This document shows, piece after piece, positions 1-5,411 of a stretch of 6,301 nucleotides of DNA (positions within the stretch are counted from its first letter, which is position 1; each line of letters starts with the position of its first letter). Made by a program: the position numbers and the translations under genes. Location: assembly GCA_003219345.1 (NCBI GenBank), contig QHOP01000011.1, forward strand, positions 1 through 6,301, given 5' to 3'. Under the pieces are notes generated by a model, which worked only from the letters and a program-made list of their open reading frames with translations, did not search any database and was not told the DNA's origin. The stretch is from Verrucomicrobiota bacterium. Lineage in GTDB: Bacteria; Verrucomicrobiota; Verrucomicrobiia; Limisphaerales; AV2.

Positions 1-360
1 CGGCACCGCGGTGACGAATATTTCCGCGAAGTCGTCCTGCTTCTCGATGGCACCGACCAGGCGGTCGAATTCGGCGCCATTAAAATCAATCTGGACCTCT
101 TCACCCCTGAAGCGCGCCGGCAGATTTTGAAGGAGCAGCGTCCGCTGGGCCACATCATGCAGGAATGCGGGATCAAGCACCGCAGCCGTCCGAAGGCATT
201 TCTGCGGCTGGCCTCGGACAAATTCATTAATCAAGCGCTGCAGTTGAGCGGCGCGCACGTGTTGTATGGCCGGCGCAACACGCTGTTTGATCCCCAGGAG
301 CGGCCGTTGGCGGAAATCGTGGAAATTTTGCCGCCGGTTGTGGAAGGAAGGGCGCTATGA
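1..360 (+). CDS. Chorismate lyase-like protein (UbiC/DUF98 fold), 3' part only
   Basis: The 5' end lies outside the window; frame 1 is open from the first base to a TGA at 358-360, giving 119 residues. The fragment reads like the C-terminal two thirds of chorismate lyases: an early FREVVLLLDG strand, a central PLGHIMQECG segment followed by HRSRP, and near the end LYGRRNTLFDPQERPLAEIVEILPP split over two strands. The LYGRRN and VEILPP segments match the UbiC signature of an (W/Y)GRR strand and a late Glu before LP, a Glu that is part of the active site in UbiC. Chorismate lyase converts chorismate to 4-hydroxybenzoate and pyruvate; related enzymes supply hydroxybenzoate starters for pigments. 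Recognition is from memory of the family, so the exact product (4- or 3-hydroxybenzoate) is not known. The stop overlaps an ATG (ATGA, 357-360), the usual sign of translational coupling to the next gene, here interrupted. Confidence 0.72.
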   Translation, partial: RHRGDEYFREVVLLLDGTDQAVEFGAIKINLDLFTPEARRQILKEQRPLGHIMQECGIKHRSRPKAFLRLASDKFINQALQLSGAHVLYGRRNTLFDPQERPLAEIVEILPPVVEGRAL

Positions 361-566
361 AGCCGTGTTTTGCCGCACTCACGCGGGCAACCCACCGTGA
401 CTCCCTCCGAAGGAGGGGAGGTGCGTTCGTGGGTGGCTCCCTGAGCCGGAGCCCGGTTGAGTTCGCTGGGCGCGGTTGGCAGTTCCCCTCCTGGGAGGGG
501 TCAGGGGTGGGTTGGGCGGTCAAGCAGACCACAGGCGCGGTTGCGACCAGCGGCGTCTTCGAGTAA
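357..566 (+). other. Displaced halogenase start and leader ORF through repeat A
   Basis: The ATG at 357 overlaps the TGA of the upstream gene (ATGA). It opens a 69-codon frame that begins MKPCFAALTR, then translates repeat A into a Gly/Arg/Ser-rich stretch without domain character, and ends at TAA 564-566. It is in the same frame as the halogenase further on. The likeliest reading is that 357 is the old start of the halogenase gene, coupled to the chorismate lyase-like gene, and that the DUF559 cassette now separates it from the rest. As it stands it could act as a short leader ORF: its stop TAA shares bases with the AAGGAG ribosome binding site of the fusion gene, and ribosomes ending here could restart at 576. 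It is not a convincing protein in its own right. Confidence 0.45.
388..514. repeat. Composite inverted repeat A (BIME-like), left of the nuclease domain
   Basis: The left arm (388-420) and the right arm (481-514) are imperfect reverse complements over about 34 bp, from the outer CAACCCACC to the inner GGAGGGG(A/T). Each arm contains its own hairpin: CCCTCC-gaa-GGAGGG at 403-417 on the left and CCCCTCC-tg-GGAGGGG at 485-500 on the right. The 60 bp between the arms holds a further small hairpin, GGCTCC (435-440) with GGAGCC (448-453). The two arms differ in hairpin loop (gaa against tg), as the two orientations of REP units do in BIMEs. The repeat falls in a stretch without a convincing gene. 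Confidence 0.85.
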
Positions 567-570
567 GGAG
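565..570 (+). promoter_or_regulatory. Strong Shine-Dalgarno site for the DUF559-halogenase fusion
   Basis: AAGGAG lies five bases (TTTTT) before the ATG at 576 and is the clearest ribosome binding site in the window. It supports 576 as the start of the fusion gene. It overlaps the TAA (564-566) of the leader ORF from 357, so termination there and re-initiation at 576 is possible. Confidence 0.75.
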
Positions 571-575
571 TTTTT

Positions 576-2429
576 ATGCGTCTTCCGATCATTCCATACA
601 ATCCGAAACTCAAAGAGCGAGCACGCGAGCTTCGCAAGAAGATGACGCTGGCAGAAACGCTTCTCTGGAAGCGGCTAAAGGGAAAACAGCTTTGCGGCTA
701 TGACTTCGATCGTCAACGACCGATCGGCCGGAGGATTGTGGATTTTTATTGCAAGGAATTGAAGCTCGCGGTGGATGTTGACGGCTCAGTTCATGATTTC
801 AGGCGCAAGGAGGATGAGCAGCGCCAAAGGGAGTTGGAAACGCTCGGCGTGACACTCCTCCGCTTCTGGAATTACGAAGTGAAGAATAACATGGCTTCGG
901 TCACGGGACGAATCGAGGAGCGGATTCGTTGCGAGGAACAGCGACGCGGGTGGCCCCGGAGAGAAGTAGAACCCACCCCTGACCCCTCCGAAGGAGGGGA
1001 ACGATCTTCACGCGACCGGGCGACCAGCGAACGCACAAGGACCAGTTCCCCTCCTGGGAGGGGGCCGGGGTGGGTTCAACATGACGCTGTCAAATCAAAC
1101 GATCCGTCCTCGACGCCAAGCGAACAAACGAACGCGATTAACTGCTGCGATGTCCTCATCATCGGCGGCGGGCCGGCCGGCTCAGCGGCGGCAACGGTGC
1201 TGGCCGGACATGGCCACAAAGTCCTCCTGCTCGAACGCGAAAAATTTCCGCGCTACCACATCGGTGAATCACTGCTGCCCTTCACCTTTCAACCGCTGCA
1301 ACGGTTGGGGCTCATCGAAAAGATGCGGAAGTCCGCGTTCATCAAAAAATACAGCGTGCAATTTGTCTCGCCCTCGGGCAAGGCGTCGCAGCCGTTTTAC
1401 TTTTTCACCCGGTACGACCGCGACACCGTCGCTCAAACCTGGCAGGTGCTGCGTTCCGAATTTGACGTGATGTTGCTCGATAACGCCCGTGAGAAGGGCG
1501 CGTCAGTGAAAGAGGAAACGACCGTCAAGGAACTCATGAAAGAAGGCGGACGCGTCGTAGGCGTTCGGGCGCAGGACAAGGGCGGGAAGATCACGGAATA
1601 TCGCGCGCCCATCACACTGGATTGTTCCGGTCGTGAGGCGTTTTCCGCAGTGCGACACAACTGGCGCGTCGGGGACCCCGAATTGCACAAGGTCGCCGTG
1701 TGGACTTACTACAAAGGCGCTAAGCGCGACGAAGGCATCGACGCCGGCACGACGACCGTGGCGTTCGTGCCCGAGAAGGGCTGGTTCTGGTACATCCCGT
1801 TGCACGACGACATCGTCAGTGTCGGAGTCGTCGCCGAGGGCAAATACCTCACGCGTGATGGCGTGAAAGAGCCGGAACAGATTTTCAAACGCGAGATCGA
1901 ACAGAACCTGTGGATCAAGGAATACGTCTCCTGCGGCACGCAGTTCGGACCTTTCTATATCACCGGCGAATTCTCGTTTCACTCGCGCTACTGCGGTGTC
2001 GAAGGTCTCCTGCTCGTGGGCGACGCGTATTGTTTTCTCGACCCGGTGTTTTCGTCCGGCGTCATGCTCGCGCTCAAGAGCGGTGCGATGGCTGGCGACG
2101 CGGTGCACGAGGCGCTGCTCGCGCGCGATTTTTCGCCAGAGCGCTTTGCCGATTACGCCACGAAGCTGCGCGAAGGAATCGAGAACATGCGCAAGCTGGT
2201 GTACGCTTTCTACAATCCGAACTTCAGCTTTCGCGAACTGACCGACAAGCATCCCGACCTCGCGGGCGATGTCACGGATTGCCTGAGCGGCGACGTGAAC
2301 AAGGACTTTTCGCGGCTGTGGACGGCGATTGAAGAATTCGCCGACGTGCCGAAGCCTCTGCCGTATGGACAGCCGCTGGCCAACGCGAAAGCGCAGATGC
2401 AACCCGCGCAGGTCCCGTTAAACCGATGA
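576..2429 (+). CDS. DUF559 endonuclease domain fused to a PltA-type flavin-dependent halogenase
   Basis: 617 residues, in two unrelated parts. Residues 1-118 are a DUF559 (Vsr-like, PD-(D/E)XK) nuclease: RKKMTLAETLLWKRL, then RQRPIGRRIVDFYC with Asp56, VDVDGSVH where many relatives have an E-x-DG pattern (here Asp67), and LLRFWNYEV. Residues 132-167 are translated repeat B (PTPDPSEGG, SSPPGRGPGWV) and look like an unstructured linker. Residues 192-617 are a flavin enzyme: GGGPAG at 197-202, GESLLP at 230-235, FIKKY with Lys258 aligned by eye to the catalytic lysine of PltA, WFWYIP at 403-408 (the WxWxIP halogenase signature), and GDAYCFLDPVFSSG from 482. This part is close to the usual halogenase length. 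Such enzymes make HOX from FADH2, O2 and halide and halogenate phenols or pyrroles, often on a carrier protein. A plain FAD-dependent oxidoreductase is the alternative. ATG 576 has an AAGGAG at good spacing. The only later canonical in-frame start before the Rossmann fold is ATG 891, inside the nuclease domain and without a good ribosome binding site. Confidence 0.82.
   Translation: MRLPIIPYNPKLKERARELRKKMTLAETLLWKRLKGKQLCGYDFDRQRPIGRRIVDFYCKELKLAVDVDGSVHDFRRKEDEQRQRELETLGVTLLRFWNYEVKNNMASVTGRIEERIRCEEQRRGWPRREVEPTPDPSEGGERSSRDRATSERTRTSSPPGRGPGWVQHDAVKSNDPSSTPSEQTNAINCCDVLIIGGGPAGSAAATVLAGHGHKVLLLEREKFPRYHIGESLLPFTFQPLQRLGLIEKMRKSAFIKKYSVQFVSPSGKASQPFYFFTRYDRDTVAQTWQVLRSEFDVMLLDNAREKGASVKEETTVKELMKEGGRVVGVRAQDKGGKITEYRAPITLDCSGREAFSAVRHNWRVGDPELHKVAVWTYYKGAKRDEGIDAGTTTVAFVPEKGWFWYIPLHDDIVSVGVVAEGKYLTRDGVKEPEQIFKREIEQNLWIKEYVSCGTQFGPFYITGEFSFHSRYCGVEGLLLVGDAYCFLDPVFSSGVMLALKSGAMAGDAVHEALLARDFSPERFADYATKLREGIENMRKLVYAFYNPNFSFRELTDKHPDLAGDVTDCLSGDVNKDFSRLWTAIEEFADVPKPLPYGQPLANAKAQMQPAQVPLNR
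969..1077. repeat. Composite inverted repeat B, inside the fused reading frame
   Basis: The left arm (969-1002) and the right arm (1045-1077) are near-perfect reverse complements. Each arm holds a perfect 7 bp hairpin, CCCCTCC-gaa-GGAGGGG at 983-999 and CCCCTCC-tg-GGAGGGG at 1048-1063. The loops match those of repeat A in the same order, so A and B look like direct copies by their arms. The 42 bp centre, however, matches A in the opposite sense (GCGACCAGCGAAC at 1020-1032 against the reverse complement of 461-473, 12 of 13). B is read through in frame and codes for the linker between the nuclease and the halogenase. Confidence 0.87.
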
Positions 2430-2474
2430 ACCGCTAAACCGTTAAAAGGGTTGAACCGATTCAACGATTCAACG
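2418..2474 (+). repeat. Degenerate 8 bp tandem repeat spanning the halogenase stop
   Basis: Seven 8 bp units of the type NTNAACCG run across the junction: TTAAACCG, ATGAACCG, CTAAACCG, TTAAAAGG, one extra G, then TTGAACCG, ATTCAACG, ATTCAACG. The second unit supplies the TGA stop of the halogenase (2427-2429), and the array fills nearly all of the spacer to the glycosyltransferase. No promoter or terminator is evident in it. Confidence 0.75.
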
Positions 2475-2480
2475 AAAGCA

Positions 2481-3851
2481 ATGACCATCGTTCAAATCAC
2501 ACCTGGCGCCGGCGGGATGTACTGCGGGAATTGTTTCCGTGACAACGCGCTCGTGGCGGCACTGCGCCAGCAGGGCCACCAGGTTCTAATGGTGCCGCTC
2601 TATCTGCCGATGACGCTGGACGAAGAGGACCAAAGCGCCGGCACGCCGATTTTCTTCAGCGGCATCAATGTTTATCTCGAACAAAAATTGTCCTTCTTTC
2701 GCCACGCGCCCGAATGGCTGCATCGTCTGCTGGAGTCACCCGCGCTATTGAAATGGGCGGCGGGCAAGGCGGCCAGGACGCGCGCGGAGGAACTCGGCGA
2801 ACTCACCGTTTCCATGCTCCGCGGCGAGGAAGGCAATCAGGCGCGCGAACTGGACGAACTGATTGGCTGGCTCAAGCAGAAACCGCACCCCGACGTGATC
2901 TGCCTGTCGAACGCGCTGCTGGTCGGCCTGGTGCGCAAGCTCAAACAGGAACTGCGCTCCCCGGTCATCTGCATGTTGCAAGGCGAGGATTACTTTCTCG
3001 ACTCACTGCCGCAGGTGCAGCGCGATGAGGCCTGGAACACGTTGGCCGGGCGCGCGGCAGAAGCGGACTTGTTCATCGCCCCGAGCCGTTACTTCGGCGA
3101 TCTCATGTGCCGACGACTCAATCTGCCCGCCGACCGCGTGCGCGTCGTCTTCAACGGGATCAATCTTGAAGGCTACGACAAAAACGCGGAACGCGGAACG
3201 CGGAACGCGGAACAGGGCAGTGCGCCGGTCCTCGGCTATTTCGCCCGCATGTGCCGCGAGAAGGGACTGGACCGACTGGTCGAAGCATTCATCCTGTTGA
3301 AACGCCACGAGCGGACCAAGGATCTGAAGTTGCGCGTGGGTGGCGGCTGCGGCCCGTCTGAGGAACCTTTCGTCAATGCGTTGCGCGAACGATTGAAAAC
3401 GAACGGCGTTTTGCACGACGTGGAGTTCCATCCTAATATCGACCGGGCTGCGAAGTTGGATTTTCTTCGGTCGCTGACCGTTTTCTCCGTCCCCGCCCTT
3501 TACGGCGAAGCGTTCGGTTTGTACGTTGTCGAAGCGCTCGCAGCCGGCGTGACGGTCGTGCAACCACGCGCCGCCTCGTTTCCCGAACTGATCGAAGGGA
3601 CCGGCGGCGGCGTGCTCTACGAGCCGGGCGACGTAAGAGCCTTGGCTGACGCGGTTGAACAACTCTTGTCGAATCCTGAAAGACTCAGCGCGCTCGGCGA
3701 AGCCGGGCGCAAAGCGGTCTGGCAGGATTTCAGCGCGGAGCGGATGGCGGAGAATATCGCCCGCGTTTTCCGGGAATTTTCTTCAAAACGTCCGGCGTTC
3801 AATGAGACCGAGGGCGTTTTTCAAATCGCAAATCGCAAATCGCAAATCTAA
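2481..3851 (+). CDS. Family 4 glycosyltransferase (GT-B fold)
   Basis: 456 residues from ATG 2481. A TTG at 2451 in the same frame would add ten residues, but they are translated tandem repeat (NRFNDSTKA), so the ATG is preferred. The N-terminal Rossmann half starts MTIVQITPGAGGMYCGNC, with a glycine-rich loop and the cysteines typical of one GT4 branch, and runs to the VFNGINLEGY hinge near residue 230. The C-terminal half, from PVLGYFARMCREKGLDRL, holds the nucleotide-sugar site: GEAFGLYVVEALAAG with the EX7E pair Glu343/Glu351, then PELI and GVLYEPGD. The enzyme should transfer a sugar from an activated donor in the cytoplasm; donor and acceptor cannot be read. Residues 235-246 (NAERGTRNAEQG) come from a 7 bp tandem repeat in the inter-domain linker, and the last residues (QIANRKSQI) from another. 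It lies 51 bp after the halogenase and 9 bp before the thioesterase, so co-transcription is likely. The ribosome binding site is weak. Confidence 0.88.
   Translation: MTIVQITPGAGGMYCGNCFRDNALVAALRQQGHQVLMVPLYLPMTLDEEDQSAGTPIFFSGINVYLEQKLSFFRHAPEWLHRLLESPALLKWAAGKAARTRAEELGELTVSMLRGEEGNQARELDELIGWLKQKPHPDVICLSNALLVGLVRKLKQELRSPVICMLQGEDYFLDSLPQVQRDEAWNTLAGRAAEADLFIAPSRYFGDLMCRRLNLPADRVRVVFNGINLEGYDKNAERGTRNAEQGSAPVLGYFARMCREKGLDRLVEAFILLKRHERTKDLKLRVGGGCGPSEEPFVNALRERLKTNGVLHDVEFHPNIDRAAKLDFLRSLTVFSVPALYGEAFGLYVVEALAAGVTVVQPRAASFPELIEGTGGGVLYEPGDVRALADAVEQLLSNPERLSALGEAGRKAVWQDFSAERMAENIARVFREFSSKRPAFNETEGVFQIANRKSQI
3183..3217 (+). repeat. Heptamer tandem repeat AACGCGG in the glycosyltransferase
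   Basis: Four exact copies of AACGCGG (3183-3210) are followed by a diverged fifth, AACAGGG. The array encodes residues 235-246, in the linker between the two Rossmann halves. Because the unit is 7 bp, gain or loss of one copy shifts the reading frame, while a change of three copies keeps it. Confidence 0.9.
3822..3848 (+). repeat. Heptamer tandem repeat CAAATCG at the glycosyltransferase 3' end
   Basis: Three full copies of CAAATCG and a partial fourth lie directly before the TAA stop (3849-3851). They encode the tail QIANRKSQI, which is unlike the end of normal GT4 proteins and looks like repeat that has been read through. The array resembles the short heptanucleotide tandem repeats known between genes in several phyla. 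Confidence 0.88.
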
Positions 3852-3860
3852 AATCCCCTC

Positions 3861-4349
3861 ATGGCCTACGAATTCAAAGCTGTCCGCCGCGTGGAATTTT
3901 CCGACACCGACATGGCCGGCATCGTCCACTACGCGAATTTTTTCCGTTACATGGAAACGGCGGAGCATGGCCTTTTCCGGTCGCTGGGGTTCTCGGTGGT
4001 GATGAACAAATTTGACCCCCCCGTCGGCTGGCCGCGCGTGCACGCCGCGTGCGATTACCTCCAGCCGCTCCGCTTCGACGATGAAATCGAGATTCACGTG
4101 CTCGTGAGCGAAAAAAAATCGAAGTCACTCAGCTACGTCTTTCGTTTTCGCAAATTGAATGCCTCACCGCCGGTGGAAGTGGCGCGCGGCAGTCTGACGG
4201 TCGTGTGCGTTACGCACGACAAAGACGGCAGGATGAAGGCCGCGCCGATTCCCAAAGCCGTCGCGGAAAAAATCGAAGACGTCGGCCGCGGCAGCGTCCG
4301 CCAGCTCGCGACCTTGCCGCCGACAAACACAATCTCCGCGCTGACGTAG
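3861..4349 (+). CDS. Acyl-CoA thioesterase, YbgC / 4-hydroxybenzoyl-CoA thioesterase type
   Basis: 162 residues with a single hot-dog domain. The active-site segment FSDTDMAGIVHYANFFRYME starts at residue 13; Asp17 sits where the catalytic Asp of 4-hydroxybenzoyl-CoA thioesterase is found, followed by the usual G-x-V-x-x-x-x-Y pattern and the long helix. Later hot-dog strands are also visible (DYLQPLRFDDEIEIHV, SLSYVFRFRKL, ARGSLTVVCV). It hydrolyses acyl- or aroyl-thioesters; beside a chorismate lyase-like gene and a halogenase an aromatic thioester or carrier-bound product is plausible. The family usually ends near residue 140. The last 20 or so residues (GRGSVRQLATLPPTNTISALT, from about 142) look like antisense of the converging lipoprotein gene, so the native stop seems to have been lost. 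The start lies 9 bp after the glycosyltransferase stop, with no clear Shine-Dalgarno site. Confidence 0.88.
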   Translation: MAYEFKAVRRVEFSDTDMAGIVHYANFFRYMETAEHGLFRSLGFSVVMNKFDPPVGWPRVHAACDYLQPLRFDDEIEIHVLVSEKKSKSLSYVFRFRKLNASPPVEVARGSLTVVCVTHDKDGRMKAAPIPKAVAEKIEDVGRGSVRQLATLPPTNTISALT

Positions 4350-4708
4350 CCGCGAGGGTCATAATCGCGATCAAGATAACGCTCCAGAAAGAGGTGACCC
4401 CGATAAGGCACTTGGCGGAACGTCCAATAGCGCGTCTCCTGCATCGTGGTACCTTCGTAAAGCCAGACCGTTTGCACGCCGCCGTTGCCGGTCTGGTTTT
4501 GCAGAATTTGAGCCGGCGGACCCCAGGCGATGTACACCGCATCCTGGCTCATCCCACTCTGAATCTGACTTTTGTCCACCAGTTCCTTTTCCTCGGGCGA
4601 CAGACCGTTGTAAGCCGCGAGCTTTTCTTTCCTGCGCGATTCGACCGTGCTCGTAGCGCAGCCGGCCAGCAACAGGAATCCGAACAAAAGTGCGATGGAA
4701 GCTTTCAC
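4133..4708 (-). CDS. Small outer-membrane-type lipoprotein, converging on the thioesterase
   Basis: 191 residues from a GTG start (4706-4708 on the minus strand), with no clear ribosome binding site. Residues 1-17 are a lipoprotein signal: Lys2, a hydrophobic run, then LLAGC with Cys17 as the lipidated residue. Next come a charged segment (ESRRKEKLAAYNGLSPEEKELVD in two parts) and a small domain with IQSGMSQDAVYIAWGPP and VWLYEG, reminiscent of the SmpA/OmlA (BamE) pattern of a GM-x-x-x-x-V helix, a G-x-P turn and a W-x-Y strand; that likeness is weak and the role is unknown. The domain seems to end near VASWRTLPRP (residue 142). The remaining 49 residues are antisense to the thioesterase core and probably have no function of their own. 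The gene is divergent from the membrane protein at 4795. Confidence 0.75.
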   Translation of the reverse strand: MKASIALLFGFLLLAGCATSTVESRRKEKLAAYNGLSPEEKELVDKSQIQSGMSQDAVYIAWGPPAQILQNQTGNGGVQTVWLYEGTTMQETRYWTFRQVPYRGHLFLERYLDRDYDPRGYVSAEIVFVGGKVASWRTLPRPTSSIFSATALGIGAAFILPSLSCVTHTTVRLPRATSTGGEAFNLRKRKT

Positions 4709-4794
4709 AGTGTTTGAGACGGCCCGTGGTCCGGGTTATTCAGTTCGGGGATAATCTAATTCGATTCCATTTGAAGTAAAGTCGCGACGGCGAT
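4709..4794. promoter_or_regulatory. Divergent intergenic region, promoters inferred only
   Basis: 86 bp separate the start of the minus-strand lipoprotein from the plus-strand membrane protein, so promoters for both should lie here. An AT-rich patch (GGATAATCTAATTCGATT, 4749-4766) contains a GATAAT that could serve as a -10 box for the plus strand, but no TTGACA-like box sits 16-18 bp upstream of it. No operator-like palindrome stands out. Confidence 0.3.
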
Positions 4795-5403
4795 ATGCTC
4801 CGCACACGTATGATTAATGCCAACTCTGATTCACCGGGCCTGACGTGGCTGGCCTTCGCGTTTTTAACCGTTTTTTCGTGGGGCGTTTACGGCGTTTTCC
4901 TGCATTCGGGCCAGACACTCATGAAACCGCCGGGCGCGGTCGATGTCGATCCGTCGCTCTGGCGTTACAAAGCGTTCCTGTTTGTTGGGGTGGCCTATTT
5001 CCTGGTCGCGGTGCTCGCGCCGCTGGCGATGTTGCTGGCCAAAGGCGCCGCGTTCAGCGGCTACACTGGACGAGGAATGGGATGGTCGTTGGTCGCCGGA
5101 ATCGTCGGCGCCATCGGCGCGTTTGGTGTGCTGCTCGCGTTCGGAGCCAAAGGGAAACCGCCTGAAGTCATGGCCATCGTTTTCGCCGGAGCACCGGTCG
5201 TGAACGCAGTGGTTTCCATCTGGTTGGTTCGCCATGAAATAGACTGGGGCAAGGTCAATCCGCTGTTTTATATTGGAATGATCCTCGCTCTCGTGGGCGG
5301 CGGGCTGGTCACTCTTCACAAGCCGAACCCAACGCCCAGGCCGAAGCAGGCTGCCGTTCAACCCGTTCCGGACTCGCCGTCGCCATCGCCTGCCAAACAG
5401 TGA
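4795..5403 (+). CDS. Small five-helix EamA/DMT-like membrane protein
   Basis: 202 residues. Five hydrophobic segments are visible at about residues 16-36, 60-83, 96-118, 125-145 and 155-174, followed by a Pro/Lys/Ser-rich tail of about 28 residues (PNPTPRPKQ, PDSPSPSPAKQ), probably cytoplasmic and disordered. The pair of helices around GAPVVNAVVSIWLVR and the final YIGMILALVGGGLVTLHKP look like the C-terminal half of an EamA (drug/metabolite transporter) repeat. The protein is therefore about half the size of a full ten-helix DMT transporter and could work as a dimer. Substrate and function are not known. ATG 4795 is used; ATG 4810 (MINANSDSPG) is an equally possible start, and neither has a strong ribosome binding site. 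The adenylating enzyme follows 8 bp after the stop, which suggests one operon. Confidence 0.75.
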   Translation: MLRTRMINANSDSPGLTWLAFAFLTVFSWGVYGVFLHSGQTLMKPPGAVDVDPSLWRYKAFLFVGVAYFLVAVLAPLAMLLAKGAAFSGYTGRGMGWSLVAGIVGAIGAFGVLLAFGAKGKPPEVMAIVFAGAPVVNAVVSIWLVRHEIDWGKVNPLFYIGMILALVGGGLVTLHKPNPTPRPKQAAVQPVPDSPSPSPAKQ

Positions 5404-5411
5404 GCCGTCCG

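Larger units (their letters stand above)
388..1077 (+). mobile_element. Putative DUF559-nuclease cassette bounded by REP/BIME-like repeats
   Basis: About 690 bp carrying one recognisable domain, DUF559, placed between two copies of a composite inverted repeat (A 388-514, B 969-1077). All four repeat arms share an outer (C/G)AACCCACC end and an inner hairpin of the type CCCCTCC/GGAGGGG. Outside these limits the sequence returns to the chorismate lyase-like gene and to the halogenase. No target duplication longer than 2-3 bp is visible, and no transposase, integrase or resolvase is encoded. Excising 388-1077 would rejoin the ATG at 357 with the halogenase frame. The limits are set by symmetry of the repeats and could be wrong by a few bases. 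DUF559 proteins are PD-(D/E)XK nucleases related to Vsr; a role in moving the repeats is inference. The alternative is two independently spread repeats that happen to flank a DUF559 gene. Confidence 0.5.

Noticed and set aside
485..500. GC-rich hairpins as rho-independent terminators
   Set aside because: The stems at 403-417, 485-500, 983-999 and 1048-1063 are strong, but none is followed by a T-run, and two lie inside an open coding frame; they belong to the repeat.
388..1077. CRISPR-like reading of the four repeat arms
   Set aside because: The arms alternate in orientation, spacing is irregular (about 60, 454 and 42 bp), and no cas gene is present.
1081..1470. ATG at 1081 as the native halogenase start
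   Set aside because: It is in another frame (MTLSNQTIRP...) and does not lead into the FAD-binding fold; it would need a frameshift for which there is no evidence.
1503..2402. A 299-codon minus-strand frame opposite the halogenase
   Set aside because: It is exactly antisense to a clear flavin enzyme, rich in Arg/His/Val without domain motifs, and has no ribosome binding site; it is a product of GC-rich codon use.
3003..3662. A 219-codon minus-strand frame opposite the glycosyltransferase
   Set aside because: The plus strand carries the GT4 motifs in this stretch; the antisense frame shows no recognisable family features.
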